Below the pieces are notes generated by a model, which ran no database searches, had not been told where the DNA came from, and saw only the letters and a list, made by a program, of their open reading frames with translations. Below, in pieces: positions 21,531 through 32,139 of a stretch of DNA of 64,000 bases; the stretch's first letter is position 1; each line of letters opens with the position of its first letter. Location of the stretch: NCBI RefSeq assembly GCF_000143415.4, contig NW_003314285.1, positions 210,896 to 274,895 of the forward strand, in the 5' to 3' direction. This DNA comes from Selaginella moellendorffii. Taxonomy: Eukaryota > Streptophyta > Lycopodiopsida > Selaginellales > Selaginellaceae. Made by a program: the position numbers and the translations under genes.

Positions 21531-24500
21531 TCAGCTTTTCTCGCTCTGGCACAGCTCCAGATTCCTCAACACTAGTCGCGCAAACACCCTCGCCTGGAGT
21601 GGAGCTGTTGTGGACGCAGCAGCTCCACGGAGAACTCGCGCCGCGCCGGACCTTTGGAGGAGATTGGCGTGGTGCAAAGCATGCCTTCCACCAGGCATTG
21701 TAAACTGCAACGAAACACCACGTTTCTTTCGAAACCTTTATCTCTTCTATTAAATCTTTCACGTACCTGGAGGAGAGCAAACGCGGCACAGGACCTTAGA
21801 ACCGAGGAACCGTTTCGAAGCATGGCCACGAACCTTCCTATCTCGGCGCCACTGTCAATCACACCTCAACTTTAGCAAGAGAGAAGAGAGAGGAAAGAAA
21901 ACTAAAGCTCAACCTGCAGCGCAGATGCCCAGCTTCTTGTATGCGGGCGGAGTCGGAGACTTGTTGCAGCGCCGAAGGCCCCCATTGCGAAGCCGGGACT
22001 GCCGCAAGAGACGGTTGATCCGAGAACGCTTGTACAAACGCCTCAATGTTCTTCATGGCCGACTGCCTTGCCACGCCGTTTTTGGTAATGCTATCACAGT
22101 AAACAACTTCGTTTGTAGTAACCTCATCCATCCTGACAAGCAGGCAAACGAGCACTCAGACAAATGGTCCAGGAATACACGAAAGCTGATCGAGAACACT
22201 AAGAAAAGTTTTGTACCTGCCATCGAACATGTATGCCAGAGCCAGAGCGGCCATGAATCGTGCCATCTTAGAGCGCGAGGACGAGCACAGCCGCACCAGT
22301 GCAGAAACACCGTCTTCTTCCACTATCCTCAACGCGTTTCCTGGATTGAAAGCAAGATTCCACAAAGCTCCAGCAGCAGTTTCATGAACGTCCTAAAAAC
22401 ACCCACAATGTCATGTCACACACAAGAAGAGGCGTTGTGCATACCTCGGCATCCGATCTCGCTAATGCAACAAGAGGAGCAACGCCTCCTTCACGGCCAA
22501 TAGCAATGCTGTACATACGTCACAAGAATCAGTCCTAGTTTACCAAGGGTGACACACAATACCTGTTTTCCTCCGATACAGACAACCCCCAGAGAGCACC
22601 CGCTGCTCTTTCTTGCAATCCTTGAGATCCATTGCTGCATCCTTGTGCCAAAGCAACCTTCACAAGCAGTTCACAGTGAGGACCATAGACAAGAGAACGA
22701 AGTAAGGTGAAACTTACCAATGCCTCAACACCACCAGCTGCAGCAATTGCCTCCCGATTTCTGTCGTCAAATGACAAGTTCCACAGGGCGCCAGCAGCTT
22801 CTTGCCTAGAAGAAACACAAACTAAATCCATGATAGACTTGAAACGAAACGACCTCACCGGACCCCTTCGTGGTTGGAACATGTTAACTTTACCAGCGCC
22901 TCTAACGCACCCGCCTCCCGCCCTACTGCAGCATTATTCCCATTGCTATCACCGTGAGCTGCTAGATTTGCAAGCGCTCGGGCAGCCTGCAAAGAATTAG
23001 GGAGTTATGATCAGCATACAAATGTAAGAAAATTCTACCTGCTCTTGGACACCTTCATGCTTGCAAAAGCGAGCCAAATTGACGAGAGCGTTCACACCCC
23101 CAGCATTTGCAACCTTCATGCTGCATTTATCGTCGGCAGCTAGATTGGCAAGAGCGCCGGCTGCTCGCTCCTGAACATTAAGATGTCGAGCTCAAGATAA
23201 GATCGGAACGAGAAGCACGTCTCCGTACCAAAACTCCTTCGCCACCGGCGGGCCACTTCAAGGCCAAGTCGACGAGAGCCTCAATCGCACCAGCGTCAGC
23301 GATAGCACCCTGAAAAGCTCGACCATAGTCATACTGGAAGTATCAGAAAAAAACAAACCTTGTGCTCTTCGCCAACTGAAAGGTTCCAGAGTCCTCCAGC
23401 TGCCTCTTCTGCAACCCAACGATTGGGAGATCTGGCCAAGCCTGCAAGGATGTTGATTCCACCCTCGGTTGCCACGGCCTTGGCAACTTCGGCATTTACG
23501 GACAAGTTTGCAATTGCCTATAAGCGAGAAGAGTAAACGGAAGCTCAAAAGAATCCAACTCAAGAGAAACTCACCTTCGCTGCTTCGGACTGCACCCCTT
23601 CCCGAGAAGACCTGGCAAGGTCCAGAAGAGAGCGAATTCCTCCACCGTGCATAACAGCCTCCGCCCTCGAAGAATCAACAGTAGCATTCTCATCGTCAAC
23701 CACTACGAAAGTCGCTAAAGCTGTGGCCGCTCTCTCCTGCACGTCTTCTTGCATGCTCTTGATCAGCCTTAGCATTACCGAAGTCCCCTGCTTCAGCCAG
23801 AAAGCGTCGAGCCCCTGAGTGTTATTCTCTGCTATCCTCAGCAGTGCGTGGGAGAGCACCCATTCCGTCCAGCAAACAAGCACCCTGCTCTCGTCCTGCT
23901 GCTCTAAGCTCGAAATGCATGCCAGCCCGTTCATCAACTCTGTGAACCGAGCCAGCAAAACCCTGTCCTTACTAACGTAGCTCACAGAGTTGCTTCCATC
24001 TTCCAGGGCCGAGCAGCTGAGCGCACAAAGAACCCTTAAACGAGGAGCAGAAAGAAAAGACATGACAGCCGCGGGTGTTACCTCAGTCCTGGACACATCA
24101 AGTGCTACCAAGTTCTCCAGCTTACTCCATGCTTGCATGGCCTGTGTCCACATTATGTTCCTGGACCCGGCCACCGACAAGTACCTCAGAGACTTTGCCT
24201 CGCCGAGCGCAGCCTCGTCCACCACCGCGCAGTCGAGCAAAGCCAGCTCCGTCAAGCTCGGGCAGTGCTTCACCAAGTCCCCGATAGCTTCACTGTCCAC
24301 GTCCCGGATCCCCGCCAGCCGCAGGCACTTGAGTCTCCGGCAGCACACGGCTACCACCTTGATCGCCTCGTTCGTGATCTTCTCCAGCTCCGGCCCAAGC
24401 TGGAGGCTTTCCAGATTCTCATGGCGGGCGACGAGCATCGACAGCGTCGCGTCGGTGAGATCCTTGCACCCGTCACCTATGAGCCCCTTGAGCTGCCTCG

Positions 24501-24909
24501 CTTGCAAGTCGATGATCAAGCTAGCACCTGAGGCCCCACGGAACTTTAGCTTGGAGAGCTTCGCGCATCTGGAAGCAAGCGACGACGCCATGTTGGAATC
24601 GAGAGTGTGAGCTCGCAAATCCAGGCTGGTCCACAGTGACGGCGAGGAGGAGAGCGCGTGCCATGCCCGGCACACGGATCCAACGCTGGCCCGGTCGCGG
24701 TAATTGAGCAGCGAAAACAATCCCAGCAGCGTATCGTCGGCCAGGCGCGTCCAATCCACGCCGCTCTCCCTCTCACACCGGACTAGTACCTGGCCGTCGT
24801 GCTTGGGGATTCTCGACTCCTCCTCCTCGGCGATTCCATCGCCATTCTCCGCTCCCGCGGAGCTCTTAGTCGCGAGAGTGTGGACGCATTTCCGGCGAAC
24901 GCGACGCAT
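21531..24909 (-). CDS. ARABIDILLO: ARABIDILLO-type F-box/armadillo-repeat protein
   Basis: Plant beta-catenin-like protein; the Arabidopsis pair promotes lateral root branching and the moss copies affect spore germination, probably as F-box subunits of SCF ubiquitin ligases in the nucleus. The large first exon (down to about 23570) holds an N-terminal basic stretch (MRRVRRK, likely nuclear targeting), an F-box (WTRLADDTLLGLFSLLNY, SVCRAWHAL) and leucine-rich repeats (KCLRLAGIRD, SLTELALLDCAVVDE). A series of short exons then encodes armadillo repeats (QERAATALATFVV, AAGALWNLSFDDRNREAIAA, GALWGLSVSEEN). The C-terminal segment (SGAEIGRFVAMLRNGSSVLR; FTMPGGRHALHHANL) runs to a TGA at 21533-21531. 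The first ATG is at 24909; the preceding in-frame GTG is unlikely to be used. All joins checked keep frame. Confidence 0.94.
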
Positions 24910-25390
24910 TGCTTCGTTCACTCATGCCCTAACCACCTGGGAGGCGGAGCTCTCGCCATTGCACGCTCGCGGCTAGCCCTCCCTTCCTCTCCCTCTCCCC
25001 ACGACCTAGGAGGCGCTACCACGAAACCCTGTGCTCTCCTCTCTCGTTCACTCTAAGTACTCGTTGCCCTAATATTCCCCTTGAAAACAAAATAAGCTTT
25101 ACTTAATTAAGGGGCTAAAGCGATAGCTTTAGTTAATAACATTTTAATAGCTTTAAAAGGGACCAGTGTTTTCCCCATGTACAAAACTTACTTGATTTTT
25201 TCCTTGAAGTTTGGTGAGAGTCCAAAACTTACCAGCGCGTTCCTTTACGTGCTCACGTCAAGCACGTATTTACATAACGTTTTTATCCTCAGCAGCAGCC
25301 AAAATTCCAGTGCCCGCGCGAACAAAGACAGTAAAACAAAAGATAAAAGTTAGTAACCCTCCCGCAAGGAAATCGAATAGCAAGGGATGC
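24910..25390. other. Upstream region of ARABIDILLO and 3' flank of the kinase gene
   Basis: No gene seen. CCTAGGAGG-like and CCCT-rich leader sequence precedes the ARABIDILLO ATG. From 25080 a more AT-rich spacer with CTTTAATTAA-type runs leads to the 3' end of the - strand kinase. Confidence 0.35.
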
Positions 25391-26338
25391 TTACCGGATG
25401 ATTCCCGGCCTCTTTCCTAGGCGTTGCAAGGTCGTCCCGAGATGATCTCCACAGCGACTAGCAGTGCGCTGGATGATCGCCATGATCTTAGTGTGGGCGA
25501 TCTTCGCCTTGGTCTTACTCCTGCTGCAATGTCTCACGATCCAGGGATGCGCGAGCACGCGATCCAGCGTCGTCCTCTTTCTCGGCTCCACCGCCAGCAT
25601 CCCCCGGAGGAGATCCGCCGCTCCATCCGAGAACAAACCATCCGGGAATCGCCCAGCTCGCAGCAAATCCATCACTCTCCACTCCGTGCAGCCTCTCAGC
25701 AGCTCGTAGGCGATGAGTCCCAAACCCCACACGTCCACCGCCTCGGTGTAGCTCGATTTCCCAAACTTGATCGCGATCACCTCGGGCGCCAGGTACTTTC
25801 CAGTCCCGCAGCACTGCGCCATCTCCCTCGGATCGTCCGTGGCCATGCCAAAGTCTCCAATCACAACATCGTCAGCCGCGGCGGCGTCCAGCTTGAGAAA
25901 CACATTCTCCGGCTTGAGATCCCGGTGAACGATTCCCCTGGAGTGGATCTCCTTGATCGTCTCCGCCAGCTTCTTGATCGTCCTCGCCGCATCCTCCTCG
26001 CACATCGGCCCGGCCTTGAGCAGTCGATCGAAAAGGCTAGGGCCGCAAAGCTCCATCACGATGCTCCCGTAGCACTGCGCGCCATCTCTCTCCTTGACAA
26101 AGCCCTCGAGGTGGGCGACTCCGGGGCAAGCGTGAAGCATGTCCATGATGCTAGCTTCTCTCCTGGCCTCGCTACTCGATCGAAACATTTTCCCCGCATA
26201 CCTCTTGTGACCAAACCCGCGATGGGTGAGCGCAAAGACCTGGCCTTGCCCACCACAGCCCAACCTCTTTCCCCTCTTGTATAGCTTCAAGAGCTCACCA
26301 CAGTCTTCGTCGCGAAACTCCACGTCTTGAGTCACCAT
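25391..26338 (-). CDS. Single-exon Ser/Thr protein kinase (CaMK/SnRK-like fold, no EF-hands)
   Basis: Intronless gene of 315 residues. The kinase domain fills nearly the whole protein: glycine loop LGCGGQGQVF (about 25-34), Lys in YAGKMF, catalytic [15 protein letters not shown] in IGDFGMAT, activation segment GTGKYLAPEV and VDVWGLGLIAYELLRG; a short basic tail follows. All catalytic residues are present, so activity is expected. There are no EF-hands, autoinhibitory or transmembrane parts, which separates it from CDPKs; the overall size recalls PEPC kinases, but the activation segment differs from theirs. The start is the ATG at 26338; nine in-frame codons upstream begin with TTG and are not used. 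Substrate unknown. Lack of introns in an intron-rich neighbourhood may mean a retroposed origin. Confidence 0.88.
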   Translation of the reverse strand: MVTQDVEFRDEDCGELLKLYKRGKRLGCGGQGQVFALTHRGFGHKRYAGKMFRSSSEARREASIMDMLHACPGVAHLEGFVKERDGAQCYGSIVMELCGPSLFDRLLKAGPMCEEDAARTIKKLAETIKEIHSRGIVHRDLKPENVFLKLDAAAADDVVIGDFGMATDDPREMAQCCGTGKYLAPEVIAIKFGKSSYTEAVDVWGLGLIAYELLRGCTEWRVMDLLRAGRFPDGLFSDGAADLLRGMLAVEPRKRTTLDRVLAHPWIVRHCSRSKTKAKIAHTKIMAIIQRTASRCGDHLGTTLQRLGKRPGIIR

Positions 26339-26813
26339 CGCTGCTCTCTCGCCAAGCTTCTCCAAGTCCGAATAGAAAACCTAGCTTCTTCACAACGGGT
26401 ATATTTCAACGGCCCCGATGGTGTTTGGCCGACGGTGGAGATGCGCTTTGCTATTCTGGAGACACAATCGTGATATGATAGTACGGAATATGATTATTTC
26501 TGATACAGTTAAAGATTATGCCTGAGATATTCTAGTACGGCCAGCTAAATCCAGGTAAAGCAAAGTATATGCCCATGTGTCCTTGCTAAAGTGCGTGTGT
26601 AAAGACGGGCCACTGTTGCCAGCCAACCATATCGCATAGAAATGCTTGGCCTACATTGTAACCACGGGGATTTTGGAAAGCCCTAGTTAGCCCACGCTCT
26701 GGCCTTTTCTGTTATGTTAATTTTTGTAAAGGTCAGGCGTTAGCAAAGTCCTTGGGGGATTCCGCCCACTGTGTCGCGCGACGAGAGAGAGAGAGAAAGG
26801 GAGAGCGCTGGCT
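26339..26813. other. Divergent spacer between kinase (-) and BASS2 (+)
   Basis: A 475-bp shared upstream region of two divergently transcribed genes. No gene seen. A GAGAGA run at 26783-26802 lies in the BASS2 leader. Confidence 0.4.
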
Positions 26814-28824
26814 ATGGCGGTACTGGCGTTGCGATCCACGGCATTTGCAGGGAGCGCCGGGATTCACCGCCGATCGTGGCGTCCAGCGACGGCGGAGGCG
26901 AGATTGGGATTTGGAATCGCCAAGCCCGGCGATGGAGCAGTCGCAGGTTCGTCCTTCTTGTTTCTGTGAGTTCTTCGCTGGATTCCTGGTGAATGCGGGG
27001 CGTCGCATTCGATATTTCGCTCTTTCTCACTGTGGATCTGTCTGTTTTTCTCAGGGATGAAGGCTGGATCTGTCTCTCTCGTGAACACGCCGACGCATCA
27101 ATCACATTTTCCTTCTTTGACAGCACACAGGTAAGCTAAGCATTCTAGAATTTCTCTCGATCGTTGCTTTGGTTTAAACTGGTGCTATATAGAAGAGAAA
27201 GGCCCGTGGAATGCCATGCAGCAGCCAGTGCTGGAGAAATTCCCGAGAAGGAATTGTCTACGTTTGAAAGAGTTGTGGAACTCTTGACAACCATGTTTCC
27301 AGTCTGGGTACGCCTTGCATCAAACCTTGTTCTTCTCTGATTTGTTTCTGTACAGGTTATACTGGGAACTGTTATTGGCATTGTAAAACCAACTGCGGTA
27401 AGCTTGCGAATGGCTTGGATTTCTCGTGCTTGACAATCTTTTGTGTTATAACCAGGTAACCTGGCTACAGACCGACTTGTTCACTGTAGGCTTGGGATTT
27501 CTCATGCTCTCTATGGGATTAACTCTTACGTTTGAAGACTTTCGCCGATGCCTGAGAAATCCCTGGACGGTATGATGCAAAACTTTGTGCTGCAGTTTGA
27601 TATCCCTCGCGTTTTTTTGTTTCTACGCAGGTTGGTGTTGGTTTCTTGGCTCAATATGCCATTAAGCCTATACTGGGATTTCTGATCGCATTGGTAATGA
27701 AGCTATTTAAGTTTTACTGGGACACATCTTTGAGTATCTCTTCGATTATAACAGAGCTTAAAATTATCCGCACCACTGGCAACAGGTCTCATTCTCGTTT
27801 CTTGTTGTCCAGGAGGCCAAGCTTCAAACGTGGCAACGTATATTTCTAAGGGCAACGTCGCTCTGTCGGTGTTGATGACAACGTAATGTATATCCTTCTC
27901 ATTTTTGGCAAAGAGGCTTGAAGACTTTATCTATCGTTGCAGATGCTCTACTATTGGCGCGATTTTAATGACTCCATTGCTGACAAAAGTGCTTGCGGGT
28001 CAGCTTGTCCCAGTGGACGCGGTGGTGAGTCTCTTTCGAAATCATCGAGTGTCGATTTGATGGCATTGAGAATTCACACAGGGGCTGGCAGTGAGCACAT
28101 TTCAGGTGGTCCTTGTCCCCACAATTATTGGAGGTAAGCGCTTCAGCTTGTTGTTCGAAAGCCTCTCATCAATTCTGTTGCTATTTATACAGTTCTTTCG
28201 AACGAGTACTTTCCAAAGTTCACGCAAAAGATTGTCACGGTGACACCTCTCGTGGGGGTTATTCTAACAACACTTCTCTGCGCTAGTCCCGTGAGTCTTA
28301 TAGAACTTAATTCTTTCTTTTTCCTAGATGTAAAGGCTGGAATGCTTTCAGATTGGTCAAGTGTCCGAGGTCCTTGTCACCCAAGGCACGCAGCTCATAT
28401 TTCCGGTGGCACTCCTCCACGCCGCCGCGTTTCTGCTGGGCTACTGGCTTTCGAAGCTCTGCAACTTTGGCGAGATGACCGCCCGGACAATTTCCATTGA
28501 GTGTGGAATGCAGGTACGTAGTTTCCACTGCATCCAAAAGTTTGTACATAGCTCATCCAGCTTTGCCTTTCCAGAGCTCCGCTCTCGGCTTCCTTCTCGC
28601 GCAGAAGCACTTCAGTAATCCTCTAGTCGCTGTGCCATCGGCCGTGAGCGTCGTCTGTATGGCTGTAAGTCACAGAAAAAACCGGAGTTCCTTTGGAGCT
28701 GACACGAACTAACGGTTTTCTCGTTTGGAAATTTCCTTTCTCGCAGTTGGGAGGAAGCGGTCTGGCAGTTTTTTGGAGAAATCGTGCTCTTCCCAAAGAC
28801 GACAAGGACGATTTCAAGGAATAA
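26814..28824 (+). CDS. BASS2: Sodium/pyruvate cotransporter BASS2, chloroplastic
   Basis: Bile-acid:sodium symporter family. BASS2 of seed plants imports pyruvate into plastids with Na+ for isoprenoid (MEP) and other synthesis. About eleven to twelve exons. The N-terminal region (26814-27230) is Arg/Ser/Ala-rich and acidic-poor, a typical transit peptide. The transporter core follows: [78 protein letters not shown] (crossover/Na+-site region), [55 protein letters not shown] and ending [12 protein letters not shown]. These correspond almost residue by residue to the BASS2 subfamily and not BASS1/3. The start ATG at 26814 is the first in frame with a transit-like sequence. Exon phases were checked across most joins. 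Confidence 0.94.
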
Positions 28825-29549
28825 GGAAGAACTACACCGAATTTCACGAACAAGTTTTGGTTACTACTGCTCAAACGATCGTGAGTGTATTGTTTTTAGC
28901 AACTTTCTTTGGATGTCTTATTATTAGCATATTCTCGGGCATCGATATGGGTGGGGCATTTTTCTCAATGTCAGCTTTGTATTGTTGCGATCATCGCCGT
29001 CGTTGAGCGTTTCAAACGTTTATCACGAGCGCACCAACGCATTATTCCCACCCGTATATCCTAACAGCTGCCACGTCACCTCTGTGGCTAATCCACGTCA
29101 TCGGCATGCACACTCGTGGCGCGATCGGCGCCGTCGGTTTGTCCACCGCCAGTGCCAGATACAAGCCCTAACCCTAAGCTGGCAATGCCATTTCGCCATA
29201 GCCAAGGGGAAGCCCTAGAGCAGGAGCGTTCTTGACTAGGGATTACTGTGCGTCTAGCGCGAGGGATTGCGATTGCCGATGCCGATGCTCATGGCGCTGT
29301 CGACTGCTGGTGATTTCGCCTTCGCGCCGCGGCGAGTGTGGTGAATTTCGCGAAGAAATTTCGGCGCTTTTCTGCGATTTGCTTCTTCGAGGCGCTTGGA
29401 CAACTCCGGCTCTCTCCAGGTGTGTTTTCCCTGTCTTGGACGCCGGCAGGGCGTGTTCTTGACAAAGGTTTCGATGAACTCCAAGATTCTAGCTCTAGCG
29501 CTCACACAAGCTCCGCTCTTTGTGAACAGGGAAATTTCGGCAGCCTCGC
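28825..29549 (+). promoter_or_regulatory. 3' flank of BASS2 and upstream/leader of the ITPK gene
   Basis: No coding gene supportable. 28825-29030 is probably BASS2 3' UTR. From 29150 the sequence becomes GC-rich with CCCTAACCCTAA and CCCTAG motifs typical of plant leaders. A splice-like pair (ctccag|gtgtgttttc near 29417 and gaacag|ggaaat near 29530) may mark a leader intron of the ITPK gene. Confidence 0.4.
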
Positions 29550-30515
29550 ATGGTTAAGGTCACAATGTCCGGGGAAGATCGCTTCGAAGTCGGGTACGCG
29601 CTGGCCCAGAAGAAACAAAAGAGCTTCGTGCAGCCGTCGCTGGTGGAGCATGCACGGAGCCGCGGGATCGATATGGTGTGCATTGATCTCGACAAGCCAC
29701 TGGTGGAGCAGGGCCCCTTCGACGCCATCCTCCACAAGCTCTCGGGCAAAGAGTGGCACAAGGAGCTGGAGGAATACGAGAAGAAGCACCCGGATGTGAT
29801 CATCATCGACTCGCCGGACGCGATCGAGCGGCTCCACAACCGCATCTCGATGCTCCAGGCGGTGTCGGACCTCCAGGTGGGCGACGAGCAGGAGACCTTT
29901 GGGATCCCCAAGCAGTCGGTGATGGACAGGGCGGATTGCCTGGGCGATCTCAAGGCGATGAGCGGCCTCAAGTTCCCGGTGATCGCCAAGCCGCTGGTGG
30001 CCGACGGCAGCGCAAAGTCCCACGCCATGTCTCTCATCTTCAACCAAGAGGGTCTCACCAAGCTCAAGCCGCCGGTTGTCCTCCAGGAATTCGTCAACCA
30101 TGGTGGCGTCATCTTCAAGGTGTACGTGGTGGGCGACTACGTCAAGTGTGTCAAGCGGAGGTCCCTCCCGGACGTGCCCGAGGACGAGCTCAACCGGTCG
30201 GAGGCGCTGTGCTTCTCGCAGATCTCCAACATGGGATCAACCCAGCAGTGCGGGGCGTCGGACTACCTCCAGGCGGAGCTCCCGCCGACCAAGTTCGTGG
30301 CAGAGCTGGCCAAAGGATTGAGGGAGAACTTGGGGCTCCGGCTCTTCAACTTCGATCTCATCCGGGACTCCAAGGCCGGGAACCACTACCACGTCATCGA
30401 CATCAACTATTTCCCCGGCTACGCCAAGATGCCCGCGTACGAGACGGTGTTGACGGACTTCTTCCTCAGCCTGGCCAAGCTCAAGGCCTCGTCCAACACT
30501 CCGGTTGCCAATTAG
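29550..30515 (+). CDS. ITPK: Inositol-tetrakisphosphate 1-kinase (ITPK)
   Basis: ATP-grasp kinase that phosphorylates inositol tris- and tetrakisphosphates on the way to phytate (InsP6) and, in plants, makes 5-InsP7 linked to phosphate sensing. Single coding exon, 321 residues. Characteristic parts: N-terminal [51 protein letters not shown], the central ATP-grasp strand [59 protein letters not shown] and the metal-binding end [12 protein letters not shown]. Length and motifs match plant clade ITPK1. The first ATG in the frame (29550, [16 protein letters not shown]) is used; a second Met six codons later is possible. A likely leader intron lies upstream. Confidence 0.95.
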   Translation: MVKVTMSGEDRFEVGYALAQKKQKSFVQPSLVEHARSRGIDMVCIDLDKPLVEQGPFDAILHKLSGKEWHKELEEYEKKHPDVIIIDSPDAIERLHNRISMLQAVSDLQVGDEQETFGIPKQSVMDRADCLGDLKAMSGLKFPVIAKPLVADGSAKSHAMSLIFNQEGLTKLKPPVVLQEFVNHGGVIFKVYVVGDYVKCVKRRSLPDVPEDELNRSEALCFSQISNMGSTQQCGASDYLQAELPPTKFVAELAKGLRENLGLRLFNFDLIRDSKAGNHYHVIDINYFPGYAKMPAYETVLTDFFLSLAKLKASSNTPVAN

Positions 30516-30952
30516 CAGCAGCGGCAAGGTCGCTCGCTCGCTCGCCCAGCAGCAACACGCAACCGTTCTACTCTTCTCTCTCGAAGTGCTCAAGCTAGAG
30601 CCCGTACGACTCAACTCTTTGGAAGGAGCCCAAAAGGATCATTCCAGCAGGCGACCCGGACGAAGAATAAGGCACAGGACTTGGGTGGAGGATGATGCTA
30701 ATGATTTTGGGTGGAGGCTCGGCATCGAAAAAAGACGATGGAAGAGCCTTTTGGCGGAAAAAAAGTTTGGGGGTGGTCGCCTCGCATCGTCGCGAAGAAC
30801 ACACAAGGAAAAAAGACGCACAAAACAAAAAGAGGAGGAAAAATCGTCCAAGACAAACACAGCCAGCAATTTTGTGGAGCACTGGCATTTGGGTTTCTTC
30901 ATCTTTTCGAGGTTTCTTTCTAGTCTCTGTAATTTTCTTTGTGCCACCCTTT

Positions 30953-30958
30953 AATAAA
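30953..30958 (+). terminator. Polyadenylation signal AATAAA of the ITPK gene
   Basis: A perfect AATAAA about 440 bases after the ITPK stop, followed by GTGTAAAAAGAGTG and a T-rich tract. It is the only canonical signal in this 3' region. Confidence 0.5.
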
Positions 30959-31039
30959 GTGTAAAAAGAGTGTTCCCCCCCTTGGTTTTGAAAATTAGGG
31001 TTCTTGGTTGTTTCTTAGGGTTTAAGCGCTTCGTCGAGA

Positions 31040-31198
31040 ATGCTGGATGATCCACGCCCGGATCGCCGATTAGGAGGCGCGCACGGGATTCTTAGCGATG
31101 GCACCAGGTCTGGGATTGAGATTCTTGTCACAAACGCTTATAATGAATGTTTTGGTTTTTCTTGTACTGGTACATGTCAAAAGAAGAAACAACAGTGA
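31040..31198 (+). CDS. Small open frame (52 codons) behind a telo-box leader, unrecognised
   Basis: ATG at 31040 opens a frame beginning LDDPRPDRRLGGAHGILSDG and ending CQKKKQQ at a TGA (31196-31198). Two TTAGGGTT motifs just upstream are of the kind found in leaders of plant housekeeping genes. There is no known domain, and the frame may be the truncated first exon of a gene or chance. Its 3' part lies immediately beyond the end of the convergent GRF gene. Confidence 0.2.
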   Translation: MLDDPRPDRRLGGAHGILSDGTRSGIEILVTNAYNECFGFSCTGTCQKKKQQ

Positions 31199-31273
31199 GA
31201 TCGAGGAGAGATTAGCAAGCAGGAGAGGGGCGATCGCTCGGTCGGTCATTCCTTCCGCGCATTCTTCTTTCTT

Positions 31274-32108
31274 TCACGAGGTGAGTTGCTTGGAACCAGC
31301 GTTTCCGAGCAACGCCTCTGCATGAACTGCGCGGGGGCTACTGGCATTGCTGCTGCTGTCGGAGAACGATCCAAAGGGAGTCTTGGTGAGCACCGCGGTT
31401 GGAGATGGCATCCGGGACGTCTCCCTGGAGCTGCTCTCCCAGCCATCGCCAAGTAAGTTAAGTCCAGGTGAGCTCTTGCAGTGATCGCGAGGTGTGCTGG
31501 ATTGGAGAACCTCGGCTAGTGGACCACCTTCTAAAGATTGCATCCAGGTTTGCTGCTGCTGCTGCTGCTGCTGCCGGCTTCCACCGCCGAGGCCAACACC
31601 GAGTCCCATTCTCGTTGGATCGCCACCGAGCTGGTCTTCCTCGAACTCGCTCCTGGACATGGAGAGCTTGAGCGGGGAGAGCGATAACTTTCCTCGTGGA
31701 GAGGTGGCGACGCGGAAGTCCGACGATGACATTGGTAAGGAGATTGAGAGCTGTGTTGCGGATGTTGTTCTTGGGATTGTTGTGGTTCCTCCTGCTCCTG
31801 GTGCTGTTACTGCCGTGGGTGGTGTTGCTGCTCGCTGTTGGTTTTGGTGTTGGTGCTGTTTCTGATCGTCTTCTATGTCATTCCAGGAGATTGTGGAGGG
31901 GTCCCTCTGACGGGGCCAGTCGTCAAAGAAGTGGCGGAGTGGCTGTTCTTCGCAGTCCCTCCCAACATGCTCCAGTCCTGCTGCTGCTGCTGCTGCTGTA
32001 GGTCCTCCCCCGTACCCAGGGCCTAGTAAAGGTTGTGAGAGGTGGTTAATCTGGCTTGCTTCAGGCATTTCAAAATGCTGCTGGCCTGACAGTGATCTAA
32101 GTTCCTGC

Positions 32109-32139
<31 letters not shown>

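Larger units (their letters stand above)
30516..31273. other. ITPK 3' UTR and spacer to the GRF 3' end
   Basis: Convergent spacer between ITPK (+) and GRF (-). The ITPK 3' UTR runs to the poly(A) signal at 30953. From 30990 there are two telo-box-like elements (TTAGGGTT at 30998, TTAGGGTTT at 31015) and a small + strand open frame listed separately. Confidence 0.45.

Noticed and set aside
25424-26284. 286-codon + strand frame
   Set aside because: It is the antisense of the - strand kinase, which carries all kinase motifs.
29495-30118. Long - strand and second-frame open frames across the ITPK gene
   Set aside because: They are GC-rich shadow frames of the intronless ITPK; no motifs, and the + strand frame matches the family end to end.
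31494-32026. Open + strand frames rich in Cys/Leu opposite the GRF gene
   Set aside because: They are the complement of CAG-rich poly-Gln and poly-Ala codons in GRF exon 4; GRF motifs fix the coding strand.
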